A stretch of DNA of 64,000 nt, taken from NCBI GenBank assembly GCA_012719855.1, contig JAAXZN010000007.1, forward strand, positions 1 through 64,000, read 5' to 3'. Under the pieces are notes generated by a model. The model was given only the letters and a program-made list of their open reading frames with translations. It did no database searches and was not told where the DNA came from. The number at the start of each line of letters is the position of its first letter. The first letter of the stretch is position 1. A program made the translations under genes and the position numbers. Source of the stretch: Serratia liquefaciens (GTDB lineage: Bacteria > Pseudomonadota > Gammaproteobacteria > Enterobacterales > Enterobacteriaceae). Below are positions 1 through 10,187 of this stretch, piece after piece.

Positions 1-943
1 ACCCGGCACGGTGCTGCTGGTTAAAGCTGTCCGCCATCGCCAGCGCCAATTGCCCCAACTGGTTGCGTGCGCTATCCAGCGATTCGCTGCGGAACTTCAG
101 TACGCCGCTGACGCTGCCGCTGGTAATTTGCCCTTCCGGCACTTCGCTGACGCCGTTGCCGCGGTTATAGCCGATGGTCAGGCGAGAAGGATCGCCGCTG
201 GAGGGCACTGCCTCCACCTGATAGGCATTGCTCCCCTGCACCAGCGTCAGGCCGTTGGCGAAAGACACGGTATAAGCGTCGCCGTCTTGCTGCATCACCT
301 GCACGCCCACTACCTGGTTTAACTCAGTAACCAGTTGGTCACGCTGATCGAGCAAGGCATTCGGCTCACCGCCGCTGCCGCGCAGGCGGGTGATTTCATC
401 GTTCAGTTTGGCGATTTGCTGGCTGTAGCTGTTGATCTGGTTAGCGCTGTCGCTGAGCTGTTGGTTAACGCCGCTGTCCATATCGCGCAGGTATTTGTCG
501 GTGTTGTTGAACTGATTGACCAGCCCATTGGCCTTGCCCAGCACCGTTTGGCGCGCCGCGTCATCGCCGGCGTTGCTGACCAGGTTCTCCAGGTTGCTGA
601 AGAAATCCTGCATGTTGGTCGACAAGGTATTGGTTTTGCTCGCCAGCAGGTTATCGATCTGCGAGATTTTCTCGAAGTAGGCGTTCTGTGCCCCGGCCTG
701 GCTCTGGGCGCCGCGCAACTGATTGGTGATGAACTGGTTGTACTCGCGGTTAACGCTGGTCACGGTGACGCCGTTACCAATGAAGCCGCTCATGGTACTC
801 ATACCGCCGTTCTGCGCCAGGATCGCAGTCTGTCGGTTATAGCCCGCCACGTTGTAGTTAGAAATGTTGTTACTGACGGTGCTGAGCGCCACCTGAGCCG
901 CATTCAGCCCGCTCATCGCGGTATTGATTAAGCTATTGGACAT
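1..943 (-). CDS. flgK: FlgK, flagellar hook-filament junction protein (HAP1), C-terminal part outside the window
   Basis: FlgK forms the first junction zone between hook and filament. The reading frame starts at the ATG at 943 (MSNSLINTAMSGLNAAQ) and stays open to the left edge, giving about 314 residues of a protein normally near 550. The N-terminal D0 helix has the axial-protein pattern NNISNYNVAGYNRQ. The next gene, flgL, would lie to the left. A sigma-28 promoter at 1022-1048 and a terminator-like palindrome separate it from flgJ, so it is likely a late (class III) gene. Nothing looks damaged in the visible part. Identification is firm; only the C-terminus is unseen. Confidence 0.96.
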   Translation of the reverse strand, partial: MSNSLINTAMSGLNAAQVALSTVSNNISNYNVAGYNRQTAILAQNGGMSTMSGFIGNGVTVTSVNREYNQFITNQLRGAQSQAGAQNAYFEKISQIDNLLASKTNTLSTNMQDFFSNLENLVSNAGDDAARQTVLGKANGLVNQFNNTDKYLRDMDSGVNQQLSDSANQINSYSQQIAKLNDEITRLRGSGGEPNALLDQRDQLVTELNQVVGVQVMQQDGDAYTVSFANGLTLVQGSNAYQVEAVPSSGDPSRLTIGYNRGNGVSEVPEGQITSGSVSGVLKFRSESLDSARNQLGQLALAMADSFNQQHRAG

Positions 944-1021
944 AAAAATTCCTTTTGCTGCGGCGCCGGTGGCCCACAGGAGTCAATTAATCTGCTGAGC
1001 CGTTCACTCAGCCTGTCTTGG

Positions 1022-1048
1022 TTATCGGCAAAAACGGAGGAAACTTGA
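1022..1048 (-). promoter_or_regulatory. Sigma-28 (FliA) promoter for flgK
   Basis: Read on the minus strand: TCAA, 15 bases, then GCCGATAA. The -10 box is a perfect match to the FliA consensus and the -35 box has one mismatch to TAAA. It lies about 80 bases upstream of the flgK start codon. Confidence 0.8.
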
Positions 1049-1059
1049 GGGAAAAATCC

Positions 1060-1083
1060 GGGTCCAGCATGCTGGACCCCTAC
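1060..1083. repeat. Short intergenic palindrome (REP-like), also a likely flgJ terminator
   Basis: GGGTCCAGCA/TGCTGGACCC is a perfect 20-bp palindrome followed by CTAC. On the minus strand it is followed by GGATTTTT, so it probably ends flgJ transcription. The shape (GGG, a variable arm, GCATGC core, CCC, then CTAC) recurs at 1102 and 22692, with relatives at 27178 and 61801. Confidence 0.65.
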
Positions 1084-1101
1084 ATTTATACGGCCTATTG
1101 C

Positions 1102-1125
1102 GTACGGGCGCTGCATGCTGCGCCC
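1102..1125. repeat. Second REP-like palindrome, inverted relative to its neighbour
   Basis: GTAC followed by GGGCGCTGCATGCTGCGCCC, an almost perfect palindrome. With the copy at 1060-1083 it makes an inverted pair separated by about 18 bases, in the manner of paired REP elements. It lies just past the flgJ stop codon. Confidence 0.6.
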
Positions 1126-1130
1126 AGTGG

Positions 1131-2072
1131 CTAAAAAAGATCCTTCAGGTCGTGGGTATAAGCCTTCACCACCTGCTCGCCGGCGTTTTTCATCTGCTGT
1201 ATCACGCTGACCAACTTGCTGGCGTATTGCGGATCGGTGGCGTAACCAGCCTGTTGCAGCGCCTGCGCCGCCTGCTCCGGGCTGCGGGCGTTGGCCACCC
1301 CGGCGTAGCGTGGGTTATTGGTCAACAGCTTGACGTAGTCGGCCATCGCCTCGACGTAAGAGCCGTAAACCCGGAACTTCGCCTTGATCTTCTTCGCCGC
1401 GCCCTGCTCGAACTCGGTGGTGGTGATCTCGGTCACCGGCCCGGCCCAGCTGCCGCCCGCCTTGATGCCAAACAGGTTGTAGCTCGGCGAACCGTCGGCG
1501 GTCGGGATCTCACGCTGACCCCAGCCGGATTCCAGCGCGGCCTGCGCCACAATCAGCTGATGCGGAATGCCGCTCTCCTGGCTGGCGACGCGCGCAGGGG
1601 TAGACAGCCGGGCCACAAAGTTGCCGTTGTTGAGCGACAGCGGGGCCGCGCTCGGCGCTTTTGGCACCGCGCGCCGGATCATCTGCTCCAGCGCCTGATT
1701 CGGCAGCGTTCGCAGCACCTCATCGTCCAGCGCCATCGGTGAGGTGCCCGCCGTTTCGCTCGGCACCGCGTTGGCGTTGCTCATCTGCTTCACCATCATG
1801 TCGGCCAGCCCCAGGCCTTTCTGCGACATCTGCTGGGCAATTTGCTGGTCGTACATTGAGGTGTAGAGCCGGGACTGATCGCTGCTCAAGACCCCATCCT
1901 GCGGCAGTGCTGCGCGCATGCTTTTCAGCATCATCTGCACGAACATGCCTTCCACCTGCTGCGCCACCTGCTTCAGGTTGCCCTGCGGATCGCTCGCCGC
2001 ATCGCGTTTCAGTCCATTGAGCGCCTGCGCATCATAGGCGGCGCCCGACATTGCCATCAGATCGCCGGCCAT
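1131..2072 (-). CDS. flgJ: FlgJ, rod cap and peptidoglycan hydrolase
   Basis: FlgJ caps the growing flagellar rod and cuts a hole in the murein for it. The protein is 313 residues, the usual size. The N-terminal half (about 1-120) is the rod-cap domain. The C-terminal half (about 155-313) is a glucosaminidase-type domain with the catalytic Glu in QAALESGWGQRE. The start overlaps the flgI stop by one base at 2072, so translation is probably coupled. It is the last gene of the flgB-J transcription unit and is followed by the palindrome at 1060-1083. Nothing unusual is seen. Confidence 0.97.
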   Translation of the reverse strand: MAGDLMAMSGAAYDAQALNGLKRDAASDPQGNLKQVAQQVEGMFVQMMLKSMRAALPQDGVLSSDQSRLYTSMYDQQIAQQMSQKGLGLADMMVKQMSNANAVPSETAGTSPMALDDEVLRTLPNQALEQMIRRAVPKAPSAAPLSLNNGNFVARLSTPARVASQESGIPHQLIVAQAALESGWGQREIPTADGSPSYNLFGIKAGGSWAGPVTEITTTEFEQGAAKKIKAKFRVYGSYVEAMADYVKLLTNNPRYAGVANARSPEQAAQALQQAGYATDPQYASKLVSVIQQMKNAGEQVVKAYTHDLKDLF

Positions 2073-3172
2073 CAGATAATTTCCAGCTTGGCGCGCAGAC
2101 AGCCGGCGCTTTGCATCGCCTGCAGAATAGACATCAGGTCGATCGGCGTTGCCCCCAACGCGTTAAGCGCGCGGATCACGTTGTTCAGATTGGCGCTGGC
2201 GTTGACCTTCTGCAGTGAGCCCCCCTGCTGTTGCACCGAAATCTGGGTGTTCGGCGTCACCACCGTTTGCCCGCCGCCAAACGGCGTATTTGGCTGGCTG
2301 ACGGTATTTTGCCGATCGACCACCACCGACAGGTTGCCTTGCGCCACCGCGCAGGAGTCCAGGATCACGTCGCGGTTCATCACCACCGAACCGGTGCGAG
2401 AGTTGATGATCACCTTGGCGTCAATCGCGCCGACGCTGACGTTAATATTCTGGATCTCCGCCAGGAAGCGCACCTGTGAACTGTTGCCCTGCGGCACCAG
2501 CACCTGAATGGTTCGGGCGTCCAGCGGGGAGGCGGTGCCGCCACCACGTTGGCGGTTGATGGCATCGCTGATTTGCTGCGCCAGCGTAAAGTCTTCATCG
2601 TTGAGCTGCAGGTTAATCACCCCGCCGGCCCCGAAGGTGGTCGGCAGCTCACGCTCAATGGTGGCGCCGTTGCTGATGCGCCCGCCGGCCAGTTGGTTAA
2701 CCTGTACGCTGCTGCCACCGGCCGAAGCGCCGGCTCCGCCGACCAGCACGTTGCCCTGTGCCAGCGCGTAGACCTGGTTGTCCACCCCTTTCAGCGGCGT
2801 CATCAGCAGGGTGCCGCCACGCAGGCTTTTGGCGTTCCCCATTGAGGACACCACCACGTCAATATTTTGCCCGGTGCGCGAAAACGGCGGTAGCTTGGCG
2901 GTGACCATGACCGCAGCTACGTTTTTCAGCTGCATATTGGTGCCTGGCGGTACGGTAATGCCCAACTGCGACAGCATGTTGCTCAGGCTCTGGGTGGTGA
3001 ACGGGGTCTGCATGGTCTGGTCACCGGAACCGTCCAGCCCCACCACCAGTCCGTAACCGATCAGCGCGTTATCGCGTACGCCCTGTACCGTGACCAGATC
3101 GCGAATGCGCTCCGCCGCGGCCGGCAAACCAACCAGCCCAATGAGCAGCGTAAGCAGTAATTTTTTCAGCAT
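2072..3172 (-). CDS. flgI: FlgI, flagellar P-ring protein
   Basis: FlgI builds the periplasmic P-ring, the bushing around the rod in the peptidoglycan layer. The 366-residue product matches family length. It begins with a cleavable Sec signal peptide (hydrophobic core [16 protein letters not shown], cut before ERIRD). The mature start [20 protein letters not shown] is the family signature. It lies 10 bp after flgH. FlgA, encoded divergently at 8543, is its assembly chaperone. Confidence 0.98.
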   Translation of the reverse strand: MLKKLLLTLLIGLVGLPAAAERIRDLVTVQGVRDNALIGYGLVVGLDGSGDQTMQTPFTTQSLSNMLSQLGITVPPGTNMQLKNVAAVMVTAKLPPFSRTGQNIDVVVSSMGNAKSLRGGTLLMTPLKGVDNQVYALAQGNVLVGGAGASAGGSSVQVNQLAGGRISNGATIERELPTTFGAGGVINLQLNDEDFTLAQQISDAINRQRGGGTASPLDARTIQVLVPQGNSSQVRFLAEIQNINVSVGAIDAKVIINSRTGSVVMNRDVILDSCAVAQGNLSVVVDRQNTVSQPNTPFGGGQTVVTPNTQISVQQQGGSLQKVNASANLNNVIRALNALGATPIDLMSILQAMQSAGCLRAKLEII

Positions 3173-3182
3173 CGGTCAATCC

Positions 3183-3884
3183 TTAGAACGGTGAGACATT
3201 TAAGAAGAAGCGTTGTAACCACCCCATGGTCTGCGCCTCGTTGATATAGCCGTTGCCGACATATTCAATGCGCGCATCCGCCACCTGGGTGGAGGCGACC
3301 GAGTTACTGCCGCTGATGGTGCGCGGGTTGACCACCCCAGAGAAACGGATGAACTCGGTCCCCTGATTGATGGCGATCTGTTTTTCCCCCACCACGTGCA
3401 GATTGCCGTTAACCAGCACCTGATTGACCGTCACGGTAATAGTGCCGTTGAAGGTATTGTTGGCGTTGGCTCCGCCCTTGCCGCCGAAGGTGCTGTCGCC
3501 GGACATCTCCATATCCGCGCGCGCATTACCTAACAGGCCATCGAGATAACGCGGCGCGGTGGCCACGCCGAACTTGCTGGCACCGTTGCGGCTGGCGTTG
3601 GCCGAGGAGCTTTTGCTGGCGCTGACGTTTTCCTGCAGCGCGATGGTCAGGGTATCGCCGATATTGCGTGGACGTCGGTCTTCAAACAGAGGCTGATAGC
3701 CGTAGTTCATCGGCTGTACCGTCTGGAAAATCGAGCCGTTCGGCACCGGAGCGCCCGCCGGAGCCGGTTGCGCCGTGGTCGTGCCGTCCACCAGAGGTTT
3801 ATGCGGAATATATGCGCAGCCGCCCAGCGTCAGCATCACCATCGCCGTCAACCAGCGTTTGCCTTGCGGCGGCACGTTTGCCAT
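3183..3884 (-). CDS. flgH: FlgH, flagellar L-ring lipoprotein
   Basis: FlgH forms the outer-membrane L-ring. The frame is open upstream to 3956, but I chose the ATG at 3884. It gives 233 residues and puts the lipobox LGGC with the lipidated Cys at residue 23, as in E. coli FlgH. The upstream 24 residues would spoil the signal peptide. After the Cys come the family motifs [25 protein letters not shown] and [19 protein letters not shown]. The protein ends with the aromatic tail [11 protein letters not shown]. The start site is the only uncertain point. Confidence 0.95.
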   Translation of the reverse strand: MANVPPQGKRWLTAMVMLTLGGCAYIPHKPLVDGTTTAQPAPAGAPVPNGSIFQTVQPMNYGYQPLFEDRRPRNIGDTLTIALQENVSASKSSSANASRNGASKFGVATAPRYLDGLLGNARADMEMSGDSTFGGKGGANANNTFNGTITVTVNQVLVNGNLHVVGEKQIAINQGTEFIRFSGVVNPRTISGSNSVASTQVADARIEYVGNGYINEAQTMGWLQRFFLNVSPF

Positions 3885-3933
3885 CAGAGTTGTGGTTACC
3901 ACGGGTATCGCCTTTGTTTCACAAAATAGGGTT

Positions 3934-3953
3934 ACGGGCGCTGCAGCGCCCGT
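3934..3953. repeat. 20-bp perfect palindrome between flgG and flgH
   Basis: ACGGGCGCTG/CAGCGCCCGT is perfectly self-complementary. It sits just after the flgG stop, and could form a hairpin in the mRNA that adjusts the ratio of FlgG to FlgH. It resembles the other GC-rich palindromes of the window but lacks the GCATGC core. Confidence 0.5.
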
Positions 3954-3956
3954 CAA

Positions 3957-4742
<786 letters not shown>

Positions 4743-4757
4743 TTATTTCCTTGCTAA

Positions 4758-5513
4758 TTAACTCATTGATAACAATGAGTTGGCGCGCTGTTCATTTTCA
4801 TCCACGCTGTGGATGACCTTCATCTGCATTTCAAAACGGCGGGCGTTGGCAATCATGTCGACCATGGTTTCCATCGGTTTGACGTTACTGCCCTCCAGCA
4901 CGCCCGGCATCACCTGCACCAGCGGATCGTTGGGCAACTGATTGCCGCGCTGCCGTTGGGTTTCCGGCGTCAGGCGGAACAAGCCGTCATCGCCACGCAT
5001 CACTTCGCGCGCGTCGGCCTTCACCAGTTTCAGCCTGCCGATTTGTGCAATGCTGTTCGGCGGATCGCCCGCATTCAGCGCCGAAATGGTCCCGTCGGCG
5101 GCAATGGTGATCTCTGCCGACGGTGGCACCTCAATCGGTCCGCCGTCGCCCATCAGCGGCACGCCCTGCACCGTCAACTGCCCGGTGGAAGAAATCTGGA
5201 TGTTACCGTTACGGGTGTAGGCTTCGCCGCCGTCCGGTAGGCTGACGGCCAGAAAGCCGTCCTGCTGCAGCGCCACGTCCAGCGGGCGTGCGGTATAATT
5301 CAGCGCCCCCTGGCTCATGTCCGCGCCCGGCGTTGACGCGGTGACCAGCGTTCGCGTCGGCAAGCTTGGTCCGTCCACCGGCACGGCACGCAGCGCCGAC
5401 AGCTGGGCGCGAAAGCCCGGCGTCGATGCGTTGGCCAGATTATTGGCGGTGACAGACTGCTGCTCCAGCGTCTGTCGCGCTGCGCCCATCGCGGTATAAA
5501 TCGCGTGATCCAT
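4758..5513 (-). CDS. flgF: FlgF, proximal rod protein
   Basis: FlgF is one of the proximal rod subunits. It has 251 residues. The N-terminal motif SVTANNLANASTPGFRAQ and the C-terminal helix with VKPMETMVDMIANARRFEMQ fit FlgF rather than FlgG. It follows flgE by 12 bp. No anomalies seen. Confidence 0.97.
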   Translation of the reverse strand: MDHAIYTAMGAARQTLEQQSVTANNLANASTPGFRAQLSALRAVPVDGPSLPTRTLVTASTPGADMSQGALNYTARPLDVALQQDGFLAVSLPDGGEAYTRNGNIQISSTGQLTVQGVPLMGDGGPIEVPPSAEITIAADGTISALNAGDPPNSIAQIGRLKLVKADAREVMRGDDGLFRLTPETQRQRGNQLPNDPLVQVMPGVLEGSNVKPMETMVDMIANARRFEMQMKVIHSVDENEQRANSLLSMS

Positions 5514-5525
5514 AAATCAGTCCTA

Positions 5526-6749
5526 TTAGCGCAGGCTAACCAGCGTTTGCAGAATCGAGTCCTGCGTTTTGATGGTTTGGGCGTTCGACTGGTAGTTACG
5601 TTGCGCGACGATCATGTTCACCAGTTCCTGGCTCAGATCGACGTTGGACGCTTCCAGCGCACCGCTGGTCAGCTTGCCCAAACCGCCGTTGCCCGCCAGG
5701 CCTACGCGTGGCTGACCGGATGCGCCGGTTTCCTGCCAAACGTTATCGCCCTGCGAGGACAGGCCTTCCGGGTTGGAGAAGTTGGCCATGACGATCTGGC
5801 CCAGCACCTGAGTCTGCTGGTTGGAGTAGATGCCCATCACCGTGCCGTCGTTGTTGATCTGGAAGTTGGTGTATTCGCCAGCACCATAGCCATCCTGCGA
5901 CACTTTGCTGACGGAGTCGGCGCTGACGCTCTGCTGCATGCTCTTGGCGAAGTTCAGGGTGAAGTTCTGTGCCGGAGCGCCATCTTTAGCCTCCATCGGG
6001 ATCAGCATGCTGAATTCGCCGGCGGTGCCTTGTTTGCTGGTGGTGCTGGCCAGATTGCCGCTGGTGTCGAACGTCATGGTGCCGGCATCTACCGGAGCAG
6101 CCGTTCCATCCTGGGTATAAACCTGCCACTTGTTCTCGTCGGTTTTCACAAAGTAGGCGTTGATGTTGTGCGCATTACCTAACGAGTCATAAGTGGTGAT
6201 GGTGTTGACGTAGTTGTAAGAATCCTTCTTGGCGGGATCGAAGGTGTGGTTATCCGGAACCTTGTGCGTGGATTTCAGGTTGGCGACCATGTTGCCGGAG
6301 GTTGACGCCTTGGCGTTCATCATGCCTTCAGGAATGCTCAGCGGCACCGGGTTCGCGCCCTGTTGAATGGTCGGTGGCGTACCGGCAGCCGGGTAGCCGG
6401 TCAGTTGCAGGCCCTGCATGTTGGTCAGGTTACGGTTTTCATCCAGCTTGAACTGGCCGTTACGGCTGTAGAAGATGCCGCCGTCCTGATCCTGCAGGCG
6501 GAAAAAGCCGTTGCCGGAAATCGCCACGTCCAGCGCACGGCTGGTGCCGGTGGTGGTACCGCCTTTAAAGTTCTGGGTGATCCCCGCCACCTTAACGCCC
6601 AGGCCAACCTGTGAACCGGCGAACATGTCAGCAAAGGAAACGCTGCCTGATTTAAAACCGGAAGTGGCGGAGTTAGCGATGTTGTTACCGATCACGTCCA
6701 GATTGGTTGCTGCCGCGTTTAAGCCGCTTACTGCCTGAGAAAAGGCCAT
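5526..6749 (-). CDS. flgE: FlgE, flagellar hook protein
   Basis: FlgE is the hook subunit, exported by the flagellar type III system and assembled under the FlgD cap. It has 407 residues, close to the enteric length. It starts MAFSQAVSGLNAAATNLDVI and carries NNIANSATSGFKSG, then a long variable D1-D2 region, and ends with the conserved SNVDLSQELVNMIVAQRNYQ helix. It is preceded by a 119-bp gap holding a strong palindrome. Confidence 0.98.
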   Translation of the reverse strand: MAFSQAVSGLNAAATNLDVIGNNIANSATSGFKSGSVSFADMFAGSQVGLGVKVAGITQNFKGGTTTGTSRALDVAISGNGFFRLQDQDGGIFYSRNGQFKLDENRNLTNMQGLQLTGYPAAGTPPTIQQGANPVPLSIPEGMMNAKASTSGNMVANLKSTHKVPDNHTFDPAKKDSYNYVNTITTYDSLGNAHNINAYFVKTDENKWQVYTQDGTAAPVDAGTMTFDTSGNLASTTSKQGTAGEFSMLIPMEAKDGAPAQNFTLNFAKSMQQSVSADSVSKVSQDGYGAGEYTNFQINNDGTVMGIYSNQQTQVLGQIVMANFSNPEGLSSQGDNVWQETGASGQPRVGLAGNGGLGKLTSGALEASNVDLSQELVNMIVAQRNYQSNAQTIKTQDSILQTLVSLR

Positions 6750-6817
6750 GTCATTCTCCGAATAGTGGTCAGGCTATCGTCCGATAACGCCTGATAATCT
6801 GTGGATAGCCCCAATAA

Positions 6818-6853
6818 CCTTCAGGTGACCGCATCGATGCGTCAGCCTGAAGG
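6818..6853. repeat. 36-bp near-perfect palindrome between flgD and flgE
   Basis: CCTTCAGG-TGAC-C-GCATC pairs with GATGC-GTCA-G-CCTGAAGG; 17 of 18 positions per arm can pair. It occupies the only sizeable gap inside the flgB-J unit, just before the gene for the abundant hook protein. It could stabilise the flgE mRNA or attenuate read-through. Confidence 0.55.
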
Positions 6854-6868
6854 ATGAAGGGTATTGGG

Positions 6869-7546
6869 TTAAAGGATCTGCCGGACATCTTCCAGCGTGG
6901 CGCTGCCCGCCAGACCAAGATCCAGCTTTGCTCCGTCCGCGCTGCGGATAACGCCGTTGACCATGCCAAAATGCAGGTTGCGCGCCACCAGCTGTTCGCC
7001 GTTGGCTTTGGCGTTGATCGTAAAGCTGTAGGCGCCGTCCGGTGCGGTGGTGCCGTCTGTCATCGAACCGTCCCAACTGAACGAATGCACGCCGGCGGTC
7101 AGGCCGCCGAGTTCGATGGTGCGTACCGCTTTGCCGGTGGCGTCGGTGATGGTGGCGGTCACCGTATCGGCCGAACGCTCCAGTTCCAGGCCGAACGGCG
7201 TGGTGCTGACCTTGCCGTCTTTGCTGCCGGCCAGAATATTGCTGCCCGGAACCATCACGCCGTGGCCGATCAAAGCGGTAGCCTGCAGTGACTGATTGCT
7301 GTTGATCTGACCGGAGATCGACCCCAGCGTGGTATTGAGTTTCTCGATGCCCTGAACGGTATTGATCTGCGCCAGCTGAGTGGTCAGTTCATTGTTCTGC
7401 ATTGGGTTGGTCGGATCCTGGTTCTTCAACTGCGCCACCAGCAGCGTCAGGAAATTGGTCTGCAGATCCTGACTGGTGCTTTTTTGGGTGTTGACGCCGG
7501 TGAGGTCGTTATTCAGTGATTCATTGGTGGTTGCGGCAATCGCCAT
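6869..7546 (-). CDS. flgD: FlgD, hook cap / scaffolding protein
   Basis: FlgD caps the growing hook and is discarded when FlgK arrives. It has 225 residues. The N-terminal motif NFLTLLVAQLKNQDPTNPMQ is diagnostic and is followed by Q-rich export and assembly sequences. The C-terminal half is the Ig-like/tudor fold. It follows flgC by 12 bp. Confidence 0.97.
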   Translation of the reverse strand: MAIAATTNESLNNDLTGVNTQKSTSQDLQTNFLTLLVAQLKNQDPTNPMQNNELTTQLAQINTVQGIEKLNTTLGSISGQINSNQSLQATALIGHGVMVPGSNILAGSKDGKVSTTPFGLELERSADTVTATITDATGKAVRTIELGGLTAGVHSFSWDGSMTDGTTAPDGAYSFTINAKANGEQLVARNLHFGMVNGVIRSADGAKLDLGLAGSATLEDVRQIL

Positions 7547-7558
7547 GACGAGCTCCGG

Positions 7559-7963
7559 TTATTGACCCAACGTCAGGGTTTTCATCATCATCGACTTGGT
7601 GGTGTTGAGCACCTCGACGTTGGCCTGATAGCTGCGGGAGGCGGAAATGGTGTTGACCATCTCGCCCACCACATCCACGTTAGGCATGCGTACATAGCCC
7701 TTACCGTCCGCCAGCGGGTTACCCGGCTGGTAAACCAGGCGCTCCGGTGCCGGATCGTCAACCACCTGCGCTACGCGTACGCCGCCGGTGGGCTGTCCGG
7801 CCGCGGCGGCAACTTCAAACACCACCTGCTTGGCGCGGTAGGGTTGGCCGTCCGGCCCGGTAACGCTGTCGGCATTGGCCATGTTGCTGGCGCTGACGTT
7901 CATGCGTTGCGACTGGGCAGACAGCGCCGAGCCGGAGATATCAAAAATATTCAGTAGCGACAT
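7559..7963 (-). CDS. flgC: FlgC, proximal rod protein
   Basis: FlgC is a proximal rod subunit of 134 residues. It begins [18 protein letters not shown] and has [12 protein letters not shown] near the start and [15 protein letters not shown] near the end, as in the family. It lies 5 bp after flgB. Confidence 0.98.
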   Translation of the reverse strand: MSLLNIFDISGSALSAQSQRMNVSASNMANADSVTGPDGQPYRAKQVVFEVAAAAGQPTGGVRVAQVVDDPAPERLVYQPGNPLADGKGYVRMPNVDVVGEMVNTISASRSYQANVEVLNTTKSMMMKTLTLGQ

Positions 7964-7968
7964 GCGCC

Positions 7969-8382
7969 TTATCCTTGTTGTAACACTGACATCATCCCTT
8001 TGATCTGACCGTTGATCAGCGTCAGGTCGGTCTGATACTTCAGGCTGTTATCGGCGAAGTTGGTGCGTTCGCGATCCATGTCAACCGTGTTGCCGTCCAT
8101 GGAGGGCTGATCCGGCACGCGGAACAGCAAGTCGAGCTGTGGCGGCTGCATGTTCTGCGCCGGAATATGGCGCGATGACGTCATGTTCAGCGCAATGCCG
8201 CTGCCGCTGGCGCGGCCTTGCTCCAGCACCTTGTTCAGTTGGCCGGCGAAATCGATATCCCGCGCCTGATAACCCGGGGTGTCTGCGTTGGCGATGTTGG
8301 CGGCCAAAATTTCCTGCCGCTGGGCGCGCAGGTTCAGCGCCTCTTGACCAAAGCGCAGAGCAGCGTCCAGTTTGTCGATCAT
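7969..8382 (-). CDS. flgB: FlgB, proximal rod protein
   Basis: FlgB is the first proximal rod subunit and the first gene of the flgBCDEFGHIJ unit. It has 137 residues with the rod motif [21 protein letters not shown]. It is divergent from flgA; the 160-bp gap between them (8383-8542) must hold both FlhDC-dependent promoters, although I could not delimit an FlhDC box by eye. Confidence 0.98.
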   Translation of the reverse strand: MIDKLDAALRFGQEALNLRAQRQEILAANIANADTPGYQARDIDFAGQLNKVLEQGRASGSGIALNMTSSRHIPAQNMQPPQLDLLFRVPDQPSMDGNTVDMDRERTNFADNSLKYQTDLTLINGQIKGMMSVLQQG

Positions 8383-8542
8383 GCTCCCTCCGCGAGGTTA
8401 GAATTTGGAGCCGACAGCATAAACGCCCCTTCCGCCAGCCTATCGTGGGAATAAGGGCAAAATGCGTCGCTATTTATCTGCTTAGCCTGCGCGCACTCCG
8501 GGTACACTTACGCGCACCCTGAGGCTTTTTGAGGAAGCGAAG

Positions 8543-9196
8543 ATGAGAGCGAAAATGCTGCTGTTGGCCGCCCTGCTGTGCAGCCTGAACGCACGGGCCG
8601 AAGATCTGGCGGCGCAGATCGATCGCTTCATCAGCAGCCAGTTCACCGGCAATCCGGTGCAGGTTAAAGTGCTAGTGCGCACGCCCGCCACCCAATGGCC
8701 ACAGTGCGAATTCCCGCAGCTTTCTTTGCCGCAGAATGCACGGCGTTGGGGTAATATCAGCGTTTCGGCGCGCTGCGGCCAGGAACGACGTTTTATCCAG
8801 ACCCAGGTTCAGGTGATTGGCAAATATCTGGTGTCGGCCCGCGGCATCAGCGCCGGCAGTAAGCTGACGGCGGCGGATATCACCTTCAAAAGTGGCCGGC
8901 TCGACACCTTGCCACCGCGCACGCTAAGTGAAACCGGCAAAGCGCTGGGGGCCGTCAGCCTGCGCAATATCAGTCCCGGCCAGCCGCTGACCTTCGCCAT
9001 GCTGCGCCGTGCCTGGGCCGTCAAGGCCGGCCAGACGGTGCAGGTGACCGCCCAGGGCAGCGGGTTTAACATCAGCGGTTCGGGCAAAGCCATGAACAAT
9101 GCCGCCGCCGAAGACAACGTCCGCGTACGTATGGCTTCCGGGCAAATCGTCAGCGGCACAGCCGGTGACGACGGTACGATCCGCATTGGGTTATAA
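8543..9196 (+). CDS. flgA: FlgA, P-ring assembly chaperone
   Basis: FlgA is a periplasmic chaperone for P-ring assembly. The 217-residue product starts with a signal peptide (MRAKMLLLAALLCSLNARA, cut before ED). A SAF-type domain lies in the C-terminal two thirds (KYLVSARGISAGSKLTAADI, then ISPGQPLTFAMLR). An AGGAAGCGA-like ribosome site precedes the ATG. It is followed directly by the sigma-28 promoter of flgM, so flgM can be read from both FlhDC and FliA promoters. Confidence 0.96.
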   Translation: MRAKMLLLAALLCSLNARAEDLAAQIDRFISSQFTGNPVQVKVLVRTPATQWPQCEFPQLSLPQNARRWGNISVSARCGQERRFIQTQVQVIGKYLVSARGISAGSKLTAADITFKSGRLDTLPPRTLSETGKALGAVSLRNISPGQPLTFAMLRRAWAVKAGQTVQVTAQGSGFNISGSGKAMNNAAAEDNVRVRMASGQIVSGTAGDDGTIRIGL

Positions 9197-9201
9197 AAAG
9201 G

Positions 9202-9228
9202 TAAAGGTTTATCAAAACCTGCCGATAA
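9202..9228 (+). promoter_or_regulatory. Sigma-28 (FliA) promoter for flgMN
   Basis: TAAA, 15 bases, GCCGATAA: a perfect match to both FliA boxes with correct spacing, about 90 bases before the flgM start. It gives the classical autoregulatory loop in which FliA makes its own antagonist FlgM. Confidence 0.92.
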
Positions 9229-9317
9229 GAAAATCATAAGCAGACTTTTATTGGCCGCCAGGGCCACAAAAATATCAGCCATTGCCTTCGCGGCGACGGC
9301 ATCGATGGAGATTGACC

Positions 9318-9644
9318 ATGAGTATCGATCGCACCCAGCGGCTGCAACCCGTTCCAACGGTGCAACCTCGTGAGACACCGACTGAAAACCAACTTCAGCG
9401 GCGCTTGGCCCCCCAGACGGAAGGCACCGTCAGCGGCACCCAGGTAAAATTGAGCGACGCGCAAGCACGCCTGATGCAGCCGGGTACGCAAGATATTGAT
9501 ATGAACCGGGTGGACGCCATCAAGCAGGCGATCCGCAACGGCGAACTGAAAATGGATGCCGGGAAAATTGCCGATGCGCTGCTGAAAGACGCGCAAAGTG
9601 ATGCCCTGTGGATGGCTAACGGCCAGCAAACGCCGGAGGCTTAA
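9318..9644 (+). CDS. flgM: FlgM, anti-sigma-28 factor
   Basis: FlgM binds FliA and is exported through the finished hook, releasing late gene expression. The start at 9318 ([19 protein letters not shown]) is preceded by GGAG at a suitable distance and gives 108 residues. The frame is open from 9282, but the extra residues are not FlgM-like. The C-terminal half carries the FliA-binding helices ([40 protein letters not shown]). flgN follows after 47 bp. Confidence 0.96.
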   Translation: MSIDRTQRLQPVPTVQPRETPTENQLQRRLAPQTEGTVSGTQVKLSDAQARLMQPGTQDIDMNRVDAIKQAIRNGELKMDAGKIADALLKDAQSDALWMANGQQTPEA

Positions 9645-9691
9645 CCCTCGGGTTAAACACCAAGGAATTCTTTGACAGGTGGTTATTCGTA

Positions 9692-10126
9692 ATGGAAACT
9701 CTGGCGCAACTGATTGATAAGCTGTTGGAAACCCTGAATGCGCTGAGTACGGTGCTGACGGAAGAACACCATCTGCTCTGTTCGGGACAGTTACCGGGCG
9801 TGGCGCTGCAACGCGCTACCGATGCCAAGAGCCAGTTGCTGGCTACGGTAAACTATATAGAGCAGCAGCGACTGAACCTGGAGCGCGCACAGGGACTACA
9901 GGCACCCTATTCCGCGCACCTGCGCCTGGCAGAGGGTTGGCAACGAGTACAGACGCTCAGCCAGCAGCTGCGGGAAAAAAACCAGCATAACGGCATGCTG
10001 CTCAATCAGCAGATCGACCACAACGCTCAGGCGCTGGCGATCCTGAGCAAGCAAAACAAATCGCTCTACGGCCCGGATGGCCAGTCGCGCAACGCCAGCC
10101 TGCTGGGGCGAAAAATCGGCGTTTAA
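9692..10126 (+). CDS. flgN: FlgN, export chaperone for FlgK and FlgL
   Basis: FlgN is the cytosolic type III chaperone for the hook-junction proteins. The 144-residue product is largely helical, beginning METLAQLIDKLLETLNALST, with heptad-like Leu spacing as expected. It lies in the flgMN operon. It is convergent with umuC, whose stop lies 61 bp away. Confidence 0.95.
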   Translation: METLAQLIDKLLETLNALSTVLTEEHHLLCSGQLPGVALQRATDAKSQLLATVNYIEQQRLNLERAQGLQAPYSAHLRLAEGWQRVQTLSQQLREKNQHNGMLLNQQIDHNAQALAILSKQNKSLYGPDGQSRNASLLGRKIGV

Positions 10127-10187
10127 TCAAAGAATGATTGTTGATGCGTATAAGCGGGCTCAACCGGTGAGGGATAAAATCCTTGGG

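Noticed and set aside
335..931. Long plus-strand ORF opposite flgK, and many similar plus-strand ORFs opposite flagellar and che genes
   Set aside because: Antisense shadows of high-GC coding sequence; the minus-strand frames encode recognisable proteins.
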